The notes under the pieces were generated by a model. The model had not been told where the DNA came from. It searched no databases and saw only the letters and a program-made list of their open reading frames with translations. From Colletes latitarsis (lineage: Eukaryota > Arthropoda > Insecta > Hymenoptera > Colletidae): a stretch of 64,000 bases of DNA. The stretch spans positions 11,222,001-11,286,000 of the forward strand of contig NC_135141.1 in NCBI RefSeq assembly GCF_051014445.1. The letters run 5' to 3'. Position numbers and translations under genes: made by a program. This document shows positions 10,649-24,270 of this stretch, one piece after another (position 1 is the first letter of the stretch; each line of letters begins with the position of its first letter).

Positions 10649-10680
<32 letters not shown>
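10649..10680 (+). other. Poly(A) tail of the long retrotransposon
   Basis: Uninterrupted A-run after CCCCACGAC. One further A at 10681 belongs either to the tail or to the target duplication. No AATAAA signal is obvious just upstream. A long uninterrupted tail fits a recent insertion. Confidence 0.95.
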
Positions 10681-10684
<4 letters not shown>

Positions 10685-10694
10685 TGAGCCAGAT
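10681..10694 (+). repeat. Target-site duplication, 3' side of the long retrotransposon
   Basis: AGTATGAGCCAGAT identical to 5345-5358. Joining 5358 to 10695 restores a normal monomer reading GAGCCAGATGTGGGCAAATC, like monomers at about 1750 and 4650. Confidence 0.92.
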
Positions 10695-11269
10695 GTGGGC
10701 AAATCCCAGACATAACCCAGACCTAACCGGTGTTATCCTCTAAAATATACATCGAAACCAGGTTTAATTGACTGTTTCAGTGTGGTACGACATTACTACG
10801 TGATCCAAACTAGAAAAAGCCCAGGATCTGACCAACAAGTATACGGAGAATGCGAAAGTATGAGCCAGATGTGGGCAAATCCCAGACATAAACCAGACCA
10901 AACCGGTGTTATCCTCTAAAATATTGATCCAATCCAAGTTTAATAGACAGCTTCAGTGTGGTACCAAATTACTACGTGGTCCAAACCAGAGCACCCCCGG
11001 ATCTGGCCAACAAGTATGTGATAAATGCGAAAGTATGAGCCAGATGGTTGCAAATACCAGACATAACCCTGACCTAACCTGTGTTATCCACTAAAGTATT
11101 GATCCAACCAAGGTTTAATTGACTGTTTCAGTGTGTTACCACATTACTACGTGATCCAAACCAGAAGACCCCAGGATCTGGCCAACAGGTATGCGACAGA
11201 TGCGAAGGTATGAGCCTGATGAGGGCAAATCCCAGACATATGCCAGACCAAACCGGTGTTATCCTCTAA

Positions 11270-11660
11270 AATATAGATCGAATTCAGGTTTAGTGGAAAG
11301 TTTCAGTGTGGTACCACGTTTCTACGTGATCAAAACCACAAAAAACCCAGGATCTGGCTAACAAGTATGCGAAAGATGCGCTAGTATGAGCCAGATGACG
11401 GCTAATCCCAGACATAACCCAGACCTAACCGGTGTTATACTCTAAAATATAGATAGAATTCAGGTTTAGTGGAATGTTTCAGGGAGGTACCACGTTTCTA
11501 CGTGATCAAAACCAGAAAAAACCCAGGTTCTGGCTAACAAGTATGCGAAAGATGCGATAGTATGAGCCTGATGAGGGCAAAGCGCAGACATAACCCTGAC
11601 CTAACCGGTGTTATCCTCTAAAATATAAATCGAATCCAGGTTTAGTGGAATCTTTTAGTG
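11270..11660 (+). repeat. Run of TTTAGTGG-subtype monomers
   Basis: Consecutive monomers share GTTTAGTGGAA in place of GTTTAATTGAC, together with ACGTTTCTACGTGATCAAAA and GGCTAACAAG. The first two are most alike. The same linked set recurs singly near 13040, 15505, 17265, 17795, 18840, 22335, 40365, 43370, 44410, 45990, 50570 and 61040, so it is a true subfamily rather than scattered mutation. Confidence 0.8.
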
Positions 11661-12529
11661 TGGTACCACGTTTCTACGTGATCAAAACCAGAAAAAACCC
11701 AGGATCTGGTCCACAGGTATGCGAAAGATGCCAAAGTATGAGCCAGATGATTCCAAATCCCAGACCTAGAACAAACCTATCCGGTGTTATCCTTTAAAAT
11801 ATTGATCGAGGCCAGGTTTAATTGATTGATTCAGTGTGGCACCACATTACTACGTGATCCAAACTAGAAAAAGCCCAGGATCTGACCAACAAGTATGCGA
11901 TAAATGCGAAAGTATGAGCCAGATGTGGGCAAATCCCAGACATACCCCAGACCTAACCGGTGTTATCCTCTAAAATATTGATCCAATCCAAGTTTAATTG
12001 ACTGTTTCAGTGTGGTACCACATTACTACGTGATCCAAACTAGAAAAAGCCCAGGATCTGACCAACAAGTATGCTATAAATGCGATAGTATGAGCCTGAT
12101 GAGGGCAAATCCCAGACATAACCCTGACCTAACCGGTGTCATCCTCTAAAATATACAACGAAACCAGGTTTAACTGAATGTTCCAGTGTGGTACGACATT
12201 ACTACGTGATCCAAACCAGAGGAAAACCCAGGATCTGGCGAACAAGTTTGCGATAAATGCGAAAGTATGAGCCAGATGTGGGCAAATCCCAGACATACCC
12301 CAGACCGTAACCGGTGTTATCCTCTAAAATATTGATCCAATCCAAGTTTAATTGAATGTTTCAGTGTGGTACCACATTACTACGTGATCCAAACTAGAAA
12401 AAGCCCAGGATCTGACCAACAAGTATGCGATAAATGCGAAAGTATGAGCCAGATGTGGGCAAATCCCAGACATACCCCAGACCTAACCGGTGTTATCCTC
12501 TAAAATATTGATCCAATCCAAGTTTAATT

Positions 12530-14234
12530 GACTGTTTCAGTGTGGTACCACATTACTACGTGATCCAAACTAGAAAAAGCCCAGGATCTGACCAACAAGT
12601 ATGCGATAAATGCGAAACTATGAGCCAGATCCCAGACATAACCCAGACCTAACAGGTGTTATCTTCTAAAATATACATCGAAACCAGGATTAATTGACTG
12701 TTTCAGTGTGGTACCAAATTACTACGTGATGCAAGTAAGAAAACCCCAGGATCTGGCCAACAAGTATGCGATAAATGCGAAAGTATCAGCCAGATGAGGG
12801 CAAATCCCAGACATAACCCAGACCTAACAGGTGTTATCCTCTAATATATACATCGAAACCAACGTTTAATTGACTGCTTCAGTGTGGTACCACATTACTA
12901 CGTGATTCAAACCAGAAAACCCCAGGATCTGGCCAACAGGTATGCGAAAGATGCGATAGTATGGGCCAGATGAGGGCAAATCCCAGACATAACCCTGACA
13001 TATCCGGTGTTATCCTCTAAAATATAGATCGAATCCAGGTTTAGTGGAATGCTTCAGTGTGGTACCACGTTTCTACGTGATCAAAACCAGAAAAAACCCA
13101 GGATCTGGCTAACAAGTATGTGAAAGATGCGATAGTATGTGCCTGATGACGGCAAATCCCAGACATAACCCTGACCTAACCGGTGTCATCCTCTAAAATA
13201 TTCATCGAAACCAGGTTTAATTGACTGTTTCAGTGTGGTATCACATTACTACGTGATCCAAAGCAGAAAAAGCCCAGGATCTGGTCCACAGGTATGCGAA
13301 AGATGCCAAAGTATGAGCCAGATGAATCCATATCCCAGACCTAAAACTAACCTAACCGGTGTTATCCTTTAAAATATTGATCGAGGCCAGGTTTAATTGA
13401 CTGTTTCAGTGTGGTACCACGTTACTACTTCATCCACACCAGTAAAACCCTAGGATCTGGCCAACAAGTATGCGAGAAAATGCGAAAGTATGAGCCAGAT
13501 GATTGCAAATACCAGACATAACCCAAACCTAACCGGTGTTATCCTCTAAAATATTGGTCCCATCCTGGTTTAATTGACTGTTTCAGTGTGGTACCACATT
13601 ACTACGTGATCCAAACTAGAAAAAGCCCAGGATCTGACCAACAAGTATGCGATAAATGCGAAAGTATGAGCCAGACGATTGCAAATACCAGACATAACCC
13701 AGACCTAACCGGTGTTATCCTCAAAAATATTGATCCAATCCAGGTTTAATTGAATGATTCAGTGGGGTACCACATTACTACGTGATCCAAACTAGAAAAA
13801 GCCCAGGATCTGACCAACAAGTATGCGATAAATGCGAAATTATGAGCCAGATGAGGGCAAATCCCAGACATAACCCAGACCTAACAGGTGTTATCCTCTA
13901 AAATATACATCGAAACCAGGTTTAATTGACTGTTTCAGTGTGGTACGACATCACTACGTGATCCAAACCAGAGGAAAACCCAGGATCTGGCGAACAAATT
14001 TGCGATAAATGCGGAAGTATGAGCCAGATGTGGGCAAATCCGAGACATAACCCAGACCTAACCGATGTTATCCTCTAAAACATTGATCCAATCCAAGTTT
14101 AATTGATAGTTTCAGTGTGGTACCACGTTTCTATGTGATCAAAACCAGAAAAAACCCAGGATCTGGCTAACAAGTATGCGAAAGATGCGATAGCATGAGC
14201 CTGATGAGGGCAAATCCCAGACAGAAACCAGACC
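12530..14234 (+). repeat. Higher-order repeat B, copy 1
   Basis: Matches 15160-16873. The offset is 2,639 bp at GCAAGTAAGA (12731 and 15370), 2,463 bp at the GCTTCAG marker (13051 and 15514) and 2,639 bp again at AATTGATAGT (14101 and 16740). One monomer was therefore lost and another gained between the copies. Copy 1 also lacks ten bases near 12630. Confidence 0.85.
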
Positions 14235-15159
14235 TAACCGGTGTTATCCTCTTAAATATTGATCCAATCCAAGTTTAATTGAAAGTTTCAGTGTGGTACC
14301 AAATTACTACGTGATCCAAACTAGAAAAAGCCCAGGATCTGACCAACAAGTACGCGATAAATGCGAAAGTATGAGCCAGATGATTGCAAATACTAGACCT
14401 AACACAGACCTAACAGGTGTTATCCTTTAGAATATAGATCGAAACCAGGTTTAATTAACTGTTTCAGTGTGGTACCACATTACTACGTGATCCAAACCAG
14501 AAAACCCCAGGATCTGGCCAACAGGAATGCGAAAGATGCGAAAGTATGAGCCAGATGATTGCAAATACCAGACCTAACACAAACCTAACCGTTGTTTTCC
14601 ACTAAAATGTTGATCCAATCCAGGTTTAATTGACTGTTTCAGTGTGGTACCACAGTACTACGTGATCCAAACCAGAAAAACCCAGGAAACGGCCAACAGG
14701 TATGCGATAAATGCGAAAGTATGAGCCAGATGTGGGCAAATCCCAGACATACCCCAGACCTAACCGGTGTTATCCTCTAAAATATTGATCCAATCCAAGT
14801 TTAATTGACTGTTTCAGTGTGGTACCACATTACTACGTGATCCAACCTAGAAAAAGCCCAGGATCTGACCAACAAGTATGCGATAAATGCGAAACTATGA
14901 GCCAGATGAGGGCAAATCCCAGACATAACCCAGACCTAACAGGTGTTATCCTCTAAAACATCCATCGAAACCAGGTTTAATTGACTGTTTCAGTGTGGTA
15001 TCACATTACCACGTGATCCAAACCAGAAAAGGCACAGGATCTGGTCCACAGGTATGCGAAAGATGCCAAAGTATGAGCCAGATGATTCCAAATCCCAGAC
15101 CTAAAACAAACCTATCCGGTGTTATCCTTTAAAATATTGCTCGAGGCCAGGTTTTATTG

Positions 15160-16873
15160 ATTGATTCAGTGTGGTACCACATTACTACGTGATCCAAACT
15201 AGAAAAAGCCCAGGATCTGACCAACAAGTATGCGATAAATGCGAAAGTATGAGCCAGATGAGGGCAAATCCCAGACATAACCCAGACCTAACAGGTGTTA
15301 TCTTCTAAAATATACATCGAAACCAGGATTAATTGACTGTTTCAGTGTGGTACCAAATTACTACGTGATGCAAGTAAGAAAACCCCAGGATCTGGCCAAC
15401 AAGTATGCGATAAATGCGATAGTATGAGCCAGATGAGGGCAAATCCCAGACATAACCCTGACATATCCGGTGTTATCCTCTAAAATATAGATCGAATCCA
15501 GGTTTAGTGGAATGCTTCAGTGTGGTACCACGTTTCTACGTGATCAAAACCAGAAAAAACCCAGGATCTGGCTAACAAGTATGTGAAAGATGCGATAGTA
15601 TGAGCCTGATGACGGCAAATCCCAGACATAACCCTGACCTAACCGGTGTCATCCTCTAAAATATTCATCGAAACCAGGTTTAATTGACTGTTTCAGTGTG
15701 GTATCACATTACTACGTGATCCAAACTAGAAAAAGCCCAGGATCTGACAAACAAGTATGCGATAAATGCGAAAGTATGAGCCAGATGAATCCATATCCCA
15801 GACCTAAAACTAACCTAACCGGTGTTATCCTTTAAAATATTGATCGAGGCCAGGTTTAATTGACTGTTTCAGTGTGGTACCACGTTACTACTTCATCCAC
15901 ACCAGTAAAACCCTAGGATCTGGCCAACAAGTATGCGAGAAAATGCGAAAGTATGAGCCAGATGATTGCAAATACCAGACATAACCCAAACCTAACCGGT
16001 GTTATCCTCTAAAATATTGGTCCCATCCTGGTTTAATTGACTGTTTCAGTGTGGTACCACATTACTACGTGATCCAAACTAGAAAAAGCCCAGGATCTGA
16101 CCAACAAGTATGCGATAAATGCGAAAGTATGAGCCAGACGGTTGCAAATACCAGACATAACCCAGACCTAACCGGTGTTATCCTCTAAAATATTGATCCA
16201 ATCCTGGTTTAATTGACTGTTTCAGTGCGGTACCACATTACTACGTGATCCAAACTAGAAAAAGCCCAGGATCTGACAAACAAGTATGCGATAAATGCGA
16301 AAGTATGAGCCAGATGATTGCAAATACCAGACATAACCCAGACCTAACCTGTGTTATCCTCTAAAATATTGATCCAATCCAGGTTTAATTGAATGATTCA
16401 GTGAGGTACCACATTACTACGTGATCCAAACTAGAAAAAGCCCAGGATCTGACCAACAAGTATGCGATAAATGCGAAATTATGAGCCAGATGAGGGCAAA
16501 TCCCAGACATAACCCAGACCGAACAGGTGTTATCCTCTAAAATATACATCGAAACCAGGTTTAATTGACTGTTTCAGTGTGGTATGACATCACTACGTGA
16601 TCCAAACCAGAGGAAAACCCAGGATCTGGCGAACAAATTTGCGATAAATGCGGAAGTATGAGCCAGATGTGGGCAAATCCCAGACATAACCCAGACCTAA
16701 CCGATGTTATCCTCTAAAATATTGATCCAATCCAAGTTTAATTGATAGTTTCAGTGTGGTACCACGTTGCTATGTGATCAAAACCAGAAAAAACCCAGGA
16801 TCTGGCTAAGAAGTATGGGAAAGATGCGATAGCATGAGCCTGATGAGGGCAAATCCCAGACAGAAACCAGACC
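15160..16873 (+). repeat. Higher-order repeat B, copy 2
   Basis: Counterpart of 12530-14234. It lacks one monomer present near 12840-13015 and has an extra monomer near 16180-16360. Around 15720-15780 a half-monomer patch differs in type from copy 1 while both flanks match, as expected from gene conversion or a double exchange. Confidence 0.85.
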
Positions 16874-18419
16874 AAACCGGTGTTATCCTCTAAAGTATAG
16901 ATCGAAACCTGGTTAAATTGACTGTTTCAGTGGGGTACCACGTTACTACTTGATACAAGCTGTAAAATCCTAGTATCTGGCCAACAAGTATGCGATAAAT
17001 GCGAAAGTATGAGCCAGATGAGGGCAAATCCCAGACATAACCCAGACCTAACCAGTGTTATCATCTAAAATATTGATCCAATCCAAGTTTAATTGGCAGT
17101 TTCAGTGTGGTACCACATTACTACGTGATCCAAACCAGAAAACCCCAGGAAATGGCCAACATGTATGCGAAAGATGCGATAGTATGAGCCAGATGAGGGC
17201 AAAACCCAGACATAACCCTGACCTAAACGGTGTTATCCTCTAAAATATAGATCGAAACCAGGTTTAGTGGAATGTTTCAGTGTGGTACCACGTTTCTACG
17301 TGATCAAAACCGTAAAAAACCCAGGATCTGGCTAACAAGTATGCGAATGATGCGATAGTATGAGCCAGATGAGGGCAAATCCCAGACATAAACCAGACCA
17401 AACCGGTGTTATCCTCTAAAATATAGATCGAAACCAGGTTAAATTCACTGTTTCTGTGTGGTACCACGTTACTACTTGATCCAAACCAGTAAAACCCTGG
17501 GATCTGGCCAACAAGTATGCGATCAATGCGAAAGTATGAGCCAGATGTGGGAAAATCCCAGACATAACCCAGACCTAACCTGTGTTATCCTCTAAAATAT
17601 TGATCCAATCCAAGTTTAATTGACAGTTTCAGTGTGGTTCCACAGTACTACGTGATCCAAACCAGAAAACCCCAGGAAATGGCCAACAGGTGTGCGAAAG
17701 ATGCGATAGTGTGGGCCAGATGAAGGCAAATCCGAGACATAACCCTGACCTAGCCGGTGTTATCCTCTAAAATATAGATCGAATCCAGGTTTAGTGGAAT
17801 GTTTCAGTGTGGTACCACATTTCTACGTGATCAAAACCAGAAAAAACCCAGGATCTGGCTAACAAGTATGCGAAAGATGCGATAGTATGAGCCTGATGAA
17901 GGCAAATCCCAGGCATAACCCAGACCTAACCGGTGTTATCCTCTTAAATATTGATCCAATCCAAGTTTAATTGACAGTTTCAGTGTGGTACCAAATTACT
18001 ACGTGATCCAAACTAGAAAAAGCCCAGGATCTGACCAACAAGTACGCGATAAATGCGAAAGTATGAGCCAGATGATTGCAAATACCAGACCTAACACAGA
18101 CCTAACAGGTGTTATCCTTTAGAATATAGATCGAAACCAGGTTTAATTAACTGTTTCAGTGTGGAACCACATTACTACGTGATCCAAACCAGAAAACCCC
18201 AGGATCTGGCCAACAGGAATGCGAAAGATGCGAAAGTATGAGCCAGATGATTGCAAATACCAGACCTAACACAAACCTAACCGTTGTTTTCCACTAAAAT
18301 GTTGATCCAATCCAGGTTTAATTGACTGTTTCAGTGTGGTACCACAGTACTACGTGATCCAAACCAGAAAAACCCAGGAAACGGCCAACAGGTATGCGAA
18401 TGATGCGATAGTATGAGCC

Positions 18420-19551
18420 AGATGAGGGCAAATCCCAGACATAAACCAGACCAAACCGGTGTTATCCTCTAAAATATAGATCGAAACCAGGTTAAATTTA
18501 CTGTTTCTGTGAGGTACCACGTTACTGCTTGATCCAAACCAGTAAACCCTGGGATCTGGCCAACAAGTATGCGAAAAATGCGAAGGTATGAGCCAGATGA
18601 GGGCAAATCCCAGACATAACCCAGACCTAACCAGTGTTATCCTCTAAAATATTGATCCAATCCATGTTTAATTGACAGTTTCAGTGTGGTACCACAGTAC
18701 AACGTGATCCAAACCAGAAAACCCCAGGAAATGGCCAACAGGTGTGTGAAAGATGCGATAGTATGGGCCAGATGAGGGCAAATCCGAGACATAACCCTGA
18801 CCTAGCCGGTGTTATCCTCTAAAATATAGATCGAATCCAGGTTTAGTGGAATGTTTCAGTGTGGTACCACGTTTCTACGTGATCAAAACCAGAAAAAACC
18901 CAGGATCTGGCTAACAAGTATGCGAAAGATGCGATAGAATGAGCCTGATGAGGGCAAATCCCAGACATAACCCTGACCTAACCGGTGTTATCCTCTTAAA
19001 TATTGATCCAATCCAAGTTTAATTGACAGTTTCAGTGTGGTACCACAGTACTACGTGATCCAAACCAGAAAACCCCAGGAAACGGCCAACAGGTGTGTGA
19101 AAGATGCGATAGTATGGGCCAGATGAGGGCAAATCCCAGACATAAACCAAACCAAACCGGTGTTATCCTCTAAAATATAGATCGAAACCAGGTTAAATTT
19201 ACTGTTTCTGTGAGGTACCACGTTACTGCTTGATCCAAACCAGTAAACCCTGGGATCTGGCCAACAAGTATGCGAAAAATGCGAAGGTATGAGCCAGATG
19301 AGGGCAAATCCCAGACGTAACCCAGACCTAACCAGTGTTATCCTCTAAAATATTGATCCAATCCAAGTTTAATTGACAGTTTCAGTGTGGTACCACAGTA
19401 CTACGTGATCCAAACCAGAAAACCCCAGGAAATGGCCAACAGGTGTGTGAAAGATGCGATAGTATGGGCCAGATGAGGGCAAATCCGACACATAACCCTG
19501 ACCTAGCCGGTGTTATCCTCTAAAATATAGATCGAATCCCGGTTTAGTGGA
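18420..19551 (+). repeat. Tandem four-monomer duplication (701-bp period)
   Basis: 18420-18850 recurs at 19121-19551. Both contain the unusual block CTGTTTCTGTGAGGTACCAC (18501 and 19202) followed by TTACTGCTTGATCC. The block occurs a third time at 26895, as part of block E. Confidence 0.82.
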
Positions 19552-20110
19552 ATGTTTCGTGGTACCACGTTATTACTTGATCCAAACCAGTAAAACCCTA
19601 GGATCTGGCCAGCAAGTATGCGATAAATGCGAAAGTCTGAGCCAGATGAGGGCAAATCCCAGAAAAAACCAAGACCTAACCTGTGTTATCCTCTAAAATA
19701 TTGATCCAATCCAGGTTTAATTGACAGTTTCAGTGTGGTACCACGTTACTACCTAATCAAACCAGTAAAACCCTAGGATCTGGCCAACAAGTATGCGATA
19801 AATGCGAAAGTATGAGCCAGATGAGTGCAAATCCCAGAAATAACCCTGACCTAACCAGTGTCATCCTCTAAAATATTGATCCAATCCAAGTTTAACTGAC
19901 AGTTTCAGTGTGGTACCAAATTACTACGTGATCCAAACCAGAAAACCTCAGGATCTGGCCAACAAGTATGCGATAAGTGCGAAGGTATGAGCCAGATGAT
20001 TGCTAATACCAGACATAACCCAGACCTAACCTGTGTTATCCTCTAAAATATTGATCCAATCCAGGTTTAATTGATTGTTTCAGTGTGGTACCACATTACT
20101 ACGTGACCCA
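19040..20110 (+). repeat. Segment E, copy 1
   Basis: About 1.07 kb that recurs at 26733-27803, offset 7,693 bp (19202 and 26895, 19561 and 27254). A diagnostic four-base deletion, ATGTTTCGTGGTACC in place of ATGTTTCAGTGTGGTACC, is present in both copies near 19555 and 27248. Confidence 0.87.
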
Positions 20111-21308
20111 AACCAGAAAACCCCAGGATCTGGCCGACAGGTATGCGAAAGATGCGATAGTATGAGCCAGATGAGGGCAAATCCCAGACATAACCCTGAC
20201 CTAAACGGTGTTATCCCCTAAAATGTTGATCGAATCCAGGTTTAATTGACTGTTTCTGTATGGCACCACATTACTACGTGACACAAACTAGAAAAAGCCC
20301 TGGATCTGACCAAGAAGTATGCGATAAATGCGGAAGTATGAGCCAGGTGAGGGCAAATCCGAGACATAACCCTGACCTAACCGGTGTTATCCTCTTAAAT
20401 ATTGATCCAATCCAAGTTTAATTGACAGTTTCAGTGTGGTACCAAATTACTACGTGATCCAAACTAGAAAAAGCCCAGGATCTGACCAACAAATATGCGA
20501 TAAATGCGAAAGTATGAGCCAGATGATTACAAATACCAGACATAACCCAGACCTAACATGTGTTATCCTCTAAAATGTTGATCCAATCCAGGTTTAATTG
20601 ACTGTTTCAGTGTGGTACCACAGTACTACGTGATCCAAACCAGAAAAACCCAGGAAACGGCCAACAGGTATGCGAATGATGCGATAGTATGAGCCACATG
20701 AGGGCAAATCCCTGATATAACCCTGACCTAACCGGTGTTATCCTCTAAAATATAGATCGAAACCAGATTTAATTTTCTGTTTCAGTGTGGTACCACATTA
20801 CTACGTGACCCAAACTAGAAAAAGGCCACGATCTGACCAACAAGTATACGGAAAATGCGAAAGTATGAGCCAGATGATTGCAATTACCAGACCTAACACA
20901 AACCTAACCGTTGTTATCCTCTAAAATGTTGATCGAATCCAAGTTGAATTGACTGTTTCAGTTTGGTACCACATTACTACGTGATCCAAACCAGTAAAAC
21001 CCTAGGATCTGGCCAACAAGTATGCGATAAATGCGAAAGTATGAGCCAGATGATTGCAATTACCAGACCTAACCCAGTCCTATCCGATGTTATCCTCCAA
21101 AATATAGATCGAAACCAGGTTTAATTGACAGTTTCAGTGTGGTACCACATTACTACGTGATTCAAACCAGGAAACTCCAGGATCTGGCCAACAGGTATGC
21201 GAAAGATGCGCTAGTATGAGCCAGATAATGGCAAATCGCAGACATAACCCAGATCCAACCGGTGTTATCCTCTAAAATATACATCGAAACCAGTTTAATT
21301 GACTGTTT

Positions 21309-21330
21309 CAGGGTTATCCAAACCAGAAAA
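21309..21330 (+). repeat. Deleted-palindrome monomer junction
   Basis: Reads GTTTCAGGGTTATCCAAACC. About 19-20 bp that normally contain GTGGTACCAC are missing. The same junction is seen near 25161, 34278, 36371 and 39521, so these five monomers share one deletion event spread by duplication. Confidence 0.85.
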
Positions 21331-23465
21331 GGCCCAGGATCTGGCCAACAGGTATGCGATAAATGCGAAAGTATGAGCCAGGTGATTGCAAATCCCAGAA
21401 ATAACCAAGACCTAACCGGTGTTATTCTCTAAAATATTGATCGAATCCAAGTTTAATTGACAGTTTCAGTGTGGTACCAAGTTACTACGTGATCCAAACC
21501 GGGAAACTCCAGGATCTGGCCAACAGGTATGCGAAAAATGCGAAAGTATGAGCCAGATGAGGGCAAATCCCAGACATAAACCAGACCAAACCGGTGGTAT
21601 CCTCTAAAATATAGATCGAAACCAGGTTAAATTGACAGTTTCAGTGTGGCACCACATTACTACGTGATTCAAACCAGAAAACCCCAGGATCTGGCCGACA
21701 GGTATGCGAAAGATGCGCTAGTATGAGCCAGATAATGGCAAATCGCAGACATAACCCTGACCTAACCGGTGTTATCCTCTGAAATATAAATCGAAACCGG
21801 GTTTAATTGACTGTTTCAGTGTGGTACCACGTTACTACTTGATCCAAACCAGTAAAACCCTAGGATCTGGCGAACAAGTATGCGATAAATGCGAAAGTAT
21901 GAGCCAGATGATTGCAAATACCAGACATAACCCAGACCTAACCAGTGTTATCCTCTGAAATATACATTGAAACCAGGTTTAATTGACTCTTTCAGTGTGG
22001 TACGACATTACTACGTGATCCAAACTAGAGGAAAACCCGGGATCTGACTTACAAGTGTGCGATAAATGCGAAATTATGAGCCAGATGAGGGCAAACCCCA
22101 GCCATAAACAAGACCTAACCGGTGTTATCCTCTAAAGTATTGATCGACTGCTGGTTTAATTGACTGCTTCAGTGTGGTACCGCATTACTTCGTTATCCAT
22201 ACCTGAAGAAACCCACGATCTGGCCAACAAGTATGCGATAAATGCGTAATTATGAGCCAGATGTGGGCAAATCCGAGACATAACCCTGCCCTAGCCAGTG
22301 TTATCCTCTAAAATATAGATCGAATCCAGGGTTAGTGGAATGTTTCAGTGTGGTATCACGTTTCTACGTGATCAAAACCAGAAAAAACCCAGGATCTGGC
22401 TAACAAGTATGCGAAAGATGCGATAGTATGAGCCTGATGAGGGCAAATCCCAGACATAACCCTGACCTAACCGGTGTTATCCTCAAATATTGATCCAATC
22501 TAAGTTTAATTGACAGTTTCAGTGTGGTACCAAATTACTACGTGATCCAAACTAGAAAAAGCCCAGGATCTGACCAACAAGTATGGGATAAATGCGAAAG
22601 AATGAGCCGGATGATTGCAAATACCAGACCTAACACAAACCTAACCGGTGTTATCCTTTAGAATATAGATCGATACGAGGTTTAATTAACTGTTTCAGTG
22701 TGGTACCACATTACTACGTGTTCCAAACCAGAGGAATACCCAGGTTCTGGCGAACAAGTTTGCGATAAATGCGAAAGTATGAGCCAGATGTGGACAAATC
22801 CCAGACATAACCCAGACCTAACCGGTGTTATCCTCTAAAATATTGATCCAATCCAAGTTTAACTGACAGTTTCAGTGTGGTACCAAATTACTACGTGATC
22901 CAAACCAGAGGAATACCCAGGTTCTGGCGAACAAGTTTGCGATAAATGCGAAAGTATGAGCCAGATGTGGACAAATCCCAGACATAACCCAGACCTAACC
23001 GGTGTTATCCTCTAAAATATAGATCGAAACCAGGTTTAATTGACTGTTTCAGTGTGGCACTACATTACTACGTGACCCAAACTAGAAAAAGCCCAAGATC
23101 TGACCTACAAGTATGCGATAAATGCGAAATTATGAGCCAGATGACGGCAAATCCCACACATAACCAAGACGTAACCGGTGTTATCCTCTGAAATATACAT
23201 TGAAACCAGGTTTAATTGACTGTTTCAGTGTGGTACCACGTTATTACTTGATCCAAACCAGTAAAACCCTAGGATCTGGCCAACAAGTATGCGATAAATG
23301 CGAAAGTATGAGCCAGATGAGGGCAAATCCCAGAAATAACCAAGACCTAACCGGTGTTATCCTCTAAAATATTGATCCAATCCAAGTTTAATTGACTGTT
23401 TCAGTGTGGTACGACATTACTACGTGATCTAAACCAGAGGAATACCCAGGTTCTGGCGAACAAGT

Positions 23466-24270
23466 TTGCGATAAGTGCGAAGGTATGAGCCAGATGATTG
23501 CTAATACCAGACATAACCCAGACCTAACCTGTGTTATCCTCTAAAATATTGATCCAATCCAGTTTTAATTGATTGTTTCAGTGTGGTACCACATTACTAC
23601 GTGACCCAAACTAGAAAAAGCCCAGGATCTGACTTACAAGTATGCGATAAATGCGAAATTATGAGCCAGGTGAGGGCAAATCCCAGCCATAAACAAGACC
23701 TAACCGGTGTTATCCTCTAAAGTATTGATCGAATGCTGGTTTAATTGACTGCCTCAATGTGGTACCGCATTACTACGTTATCCATACCTAAAGAAACCCA
23801 CGATCTGGCCAACAAGTATGCGAAAAATGCGAAAGTATGAGCCAGATGAGGGCATATCCCAGACATAAACCAGACCAAACCGTTGTTATCCTCTAAAATA
23901 TAGATCGAAACCAGGTTTAATTGACAGTTTCTGTGTGGTACCACATTACTACGTGATTCAAACCAGAAAACCCCAGGATCTGGCCAACAGGTATGCGAAA
24001 GATGCGCTAGTATGAGCCAGATAATGGCAAATCGCAGACATAACCCTGACCTAACCGGTGTTATCCTCTAAAATATAGATCAAAACCAGGTTTAATTGAC
24101 TGTTTCAGTGTGGTACCACGATACTACTTGATCCAAACCAGTAAAACCCTAGGATCTGGCCAACAAGTATGCGATAAATGAGAAAGTATGAGCCAGATGA
24201 GGGCAAATCCCGGACATAACCCAGACGTAACCGGTGTTATCCTCTAAAATATAGATCGAAACCAGGTTTA
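23466..24270 (+). repeat. Segment F, copy 1
   Basis: Matches 27661-28465 at offset 4,195. It contains the subtype with CCGCATTACTACGTTATCC and CCCACGATCTGGCC. The same core also appears near 30924, 36006 and 49162. Confidence 0.83.

Larger units (their letters stand above)
5359..10680 (+). mobile_element. R1-clade non-LTR retrotransposon, 5'-truncated long copy
   Basis: A GC-rich block of 5.32 kb interrupts the AT-richer satellite. In order it holds ORF1 (Gag-like, three CCHC knuckles), ORF2 (APE endonuclease, reverse transcriptase, CCHC knuckle, no RNase H seen), a structured 3' UTR and a poly(A) tail, flanked by perfect 14-bp target-site duplications. This architecture, the SLDIANAFNTLPW and YADDTLVLA motifs and the 14-bp duplication fit the R1 clade (R1, TRAS, SART, Waldo and relatives). 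The first element base falls inside the open ORF1 frame and there is no 5' UTR, so the 5' end is probably truncated, as is common after target-primed reverse transcription. ORF1 and ORF2 each carry one lesion. The target here is satellite, not 28S rDNA. Family name below clade level is not determined. Confidence 0.95.

Noticed and set aside
5359..10680. Canonical R1 insertion in 28S rDNA
   Set aside because: Both flanks are satellite monomers that join seamlessly, and no rRNA sequence is visible.
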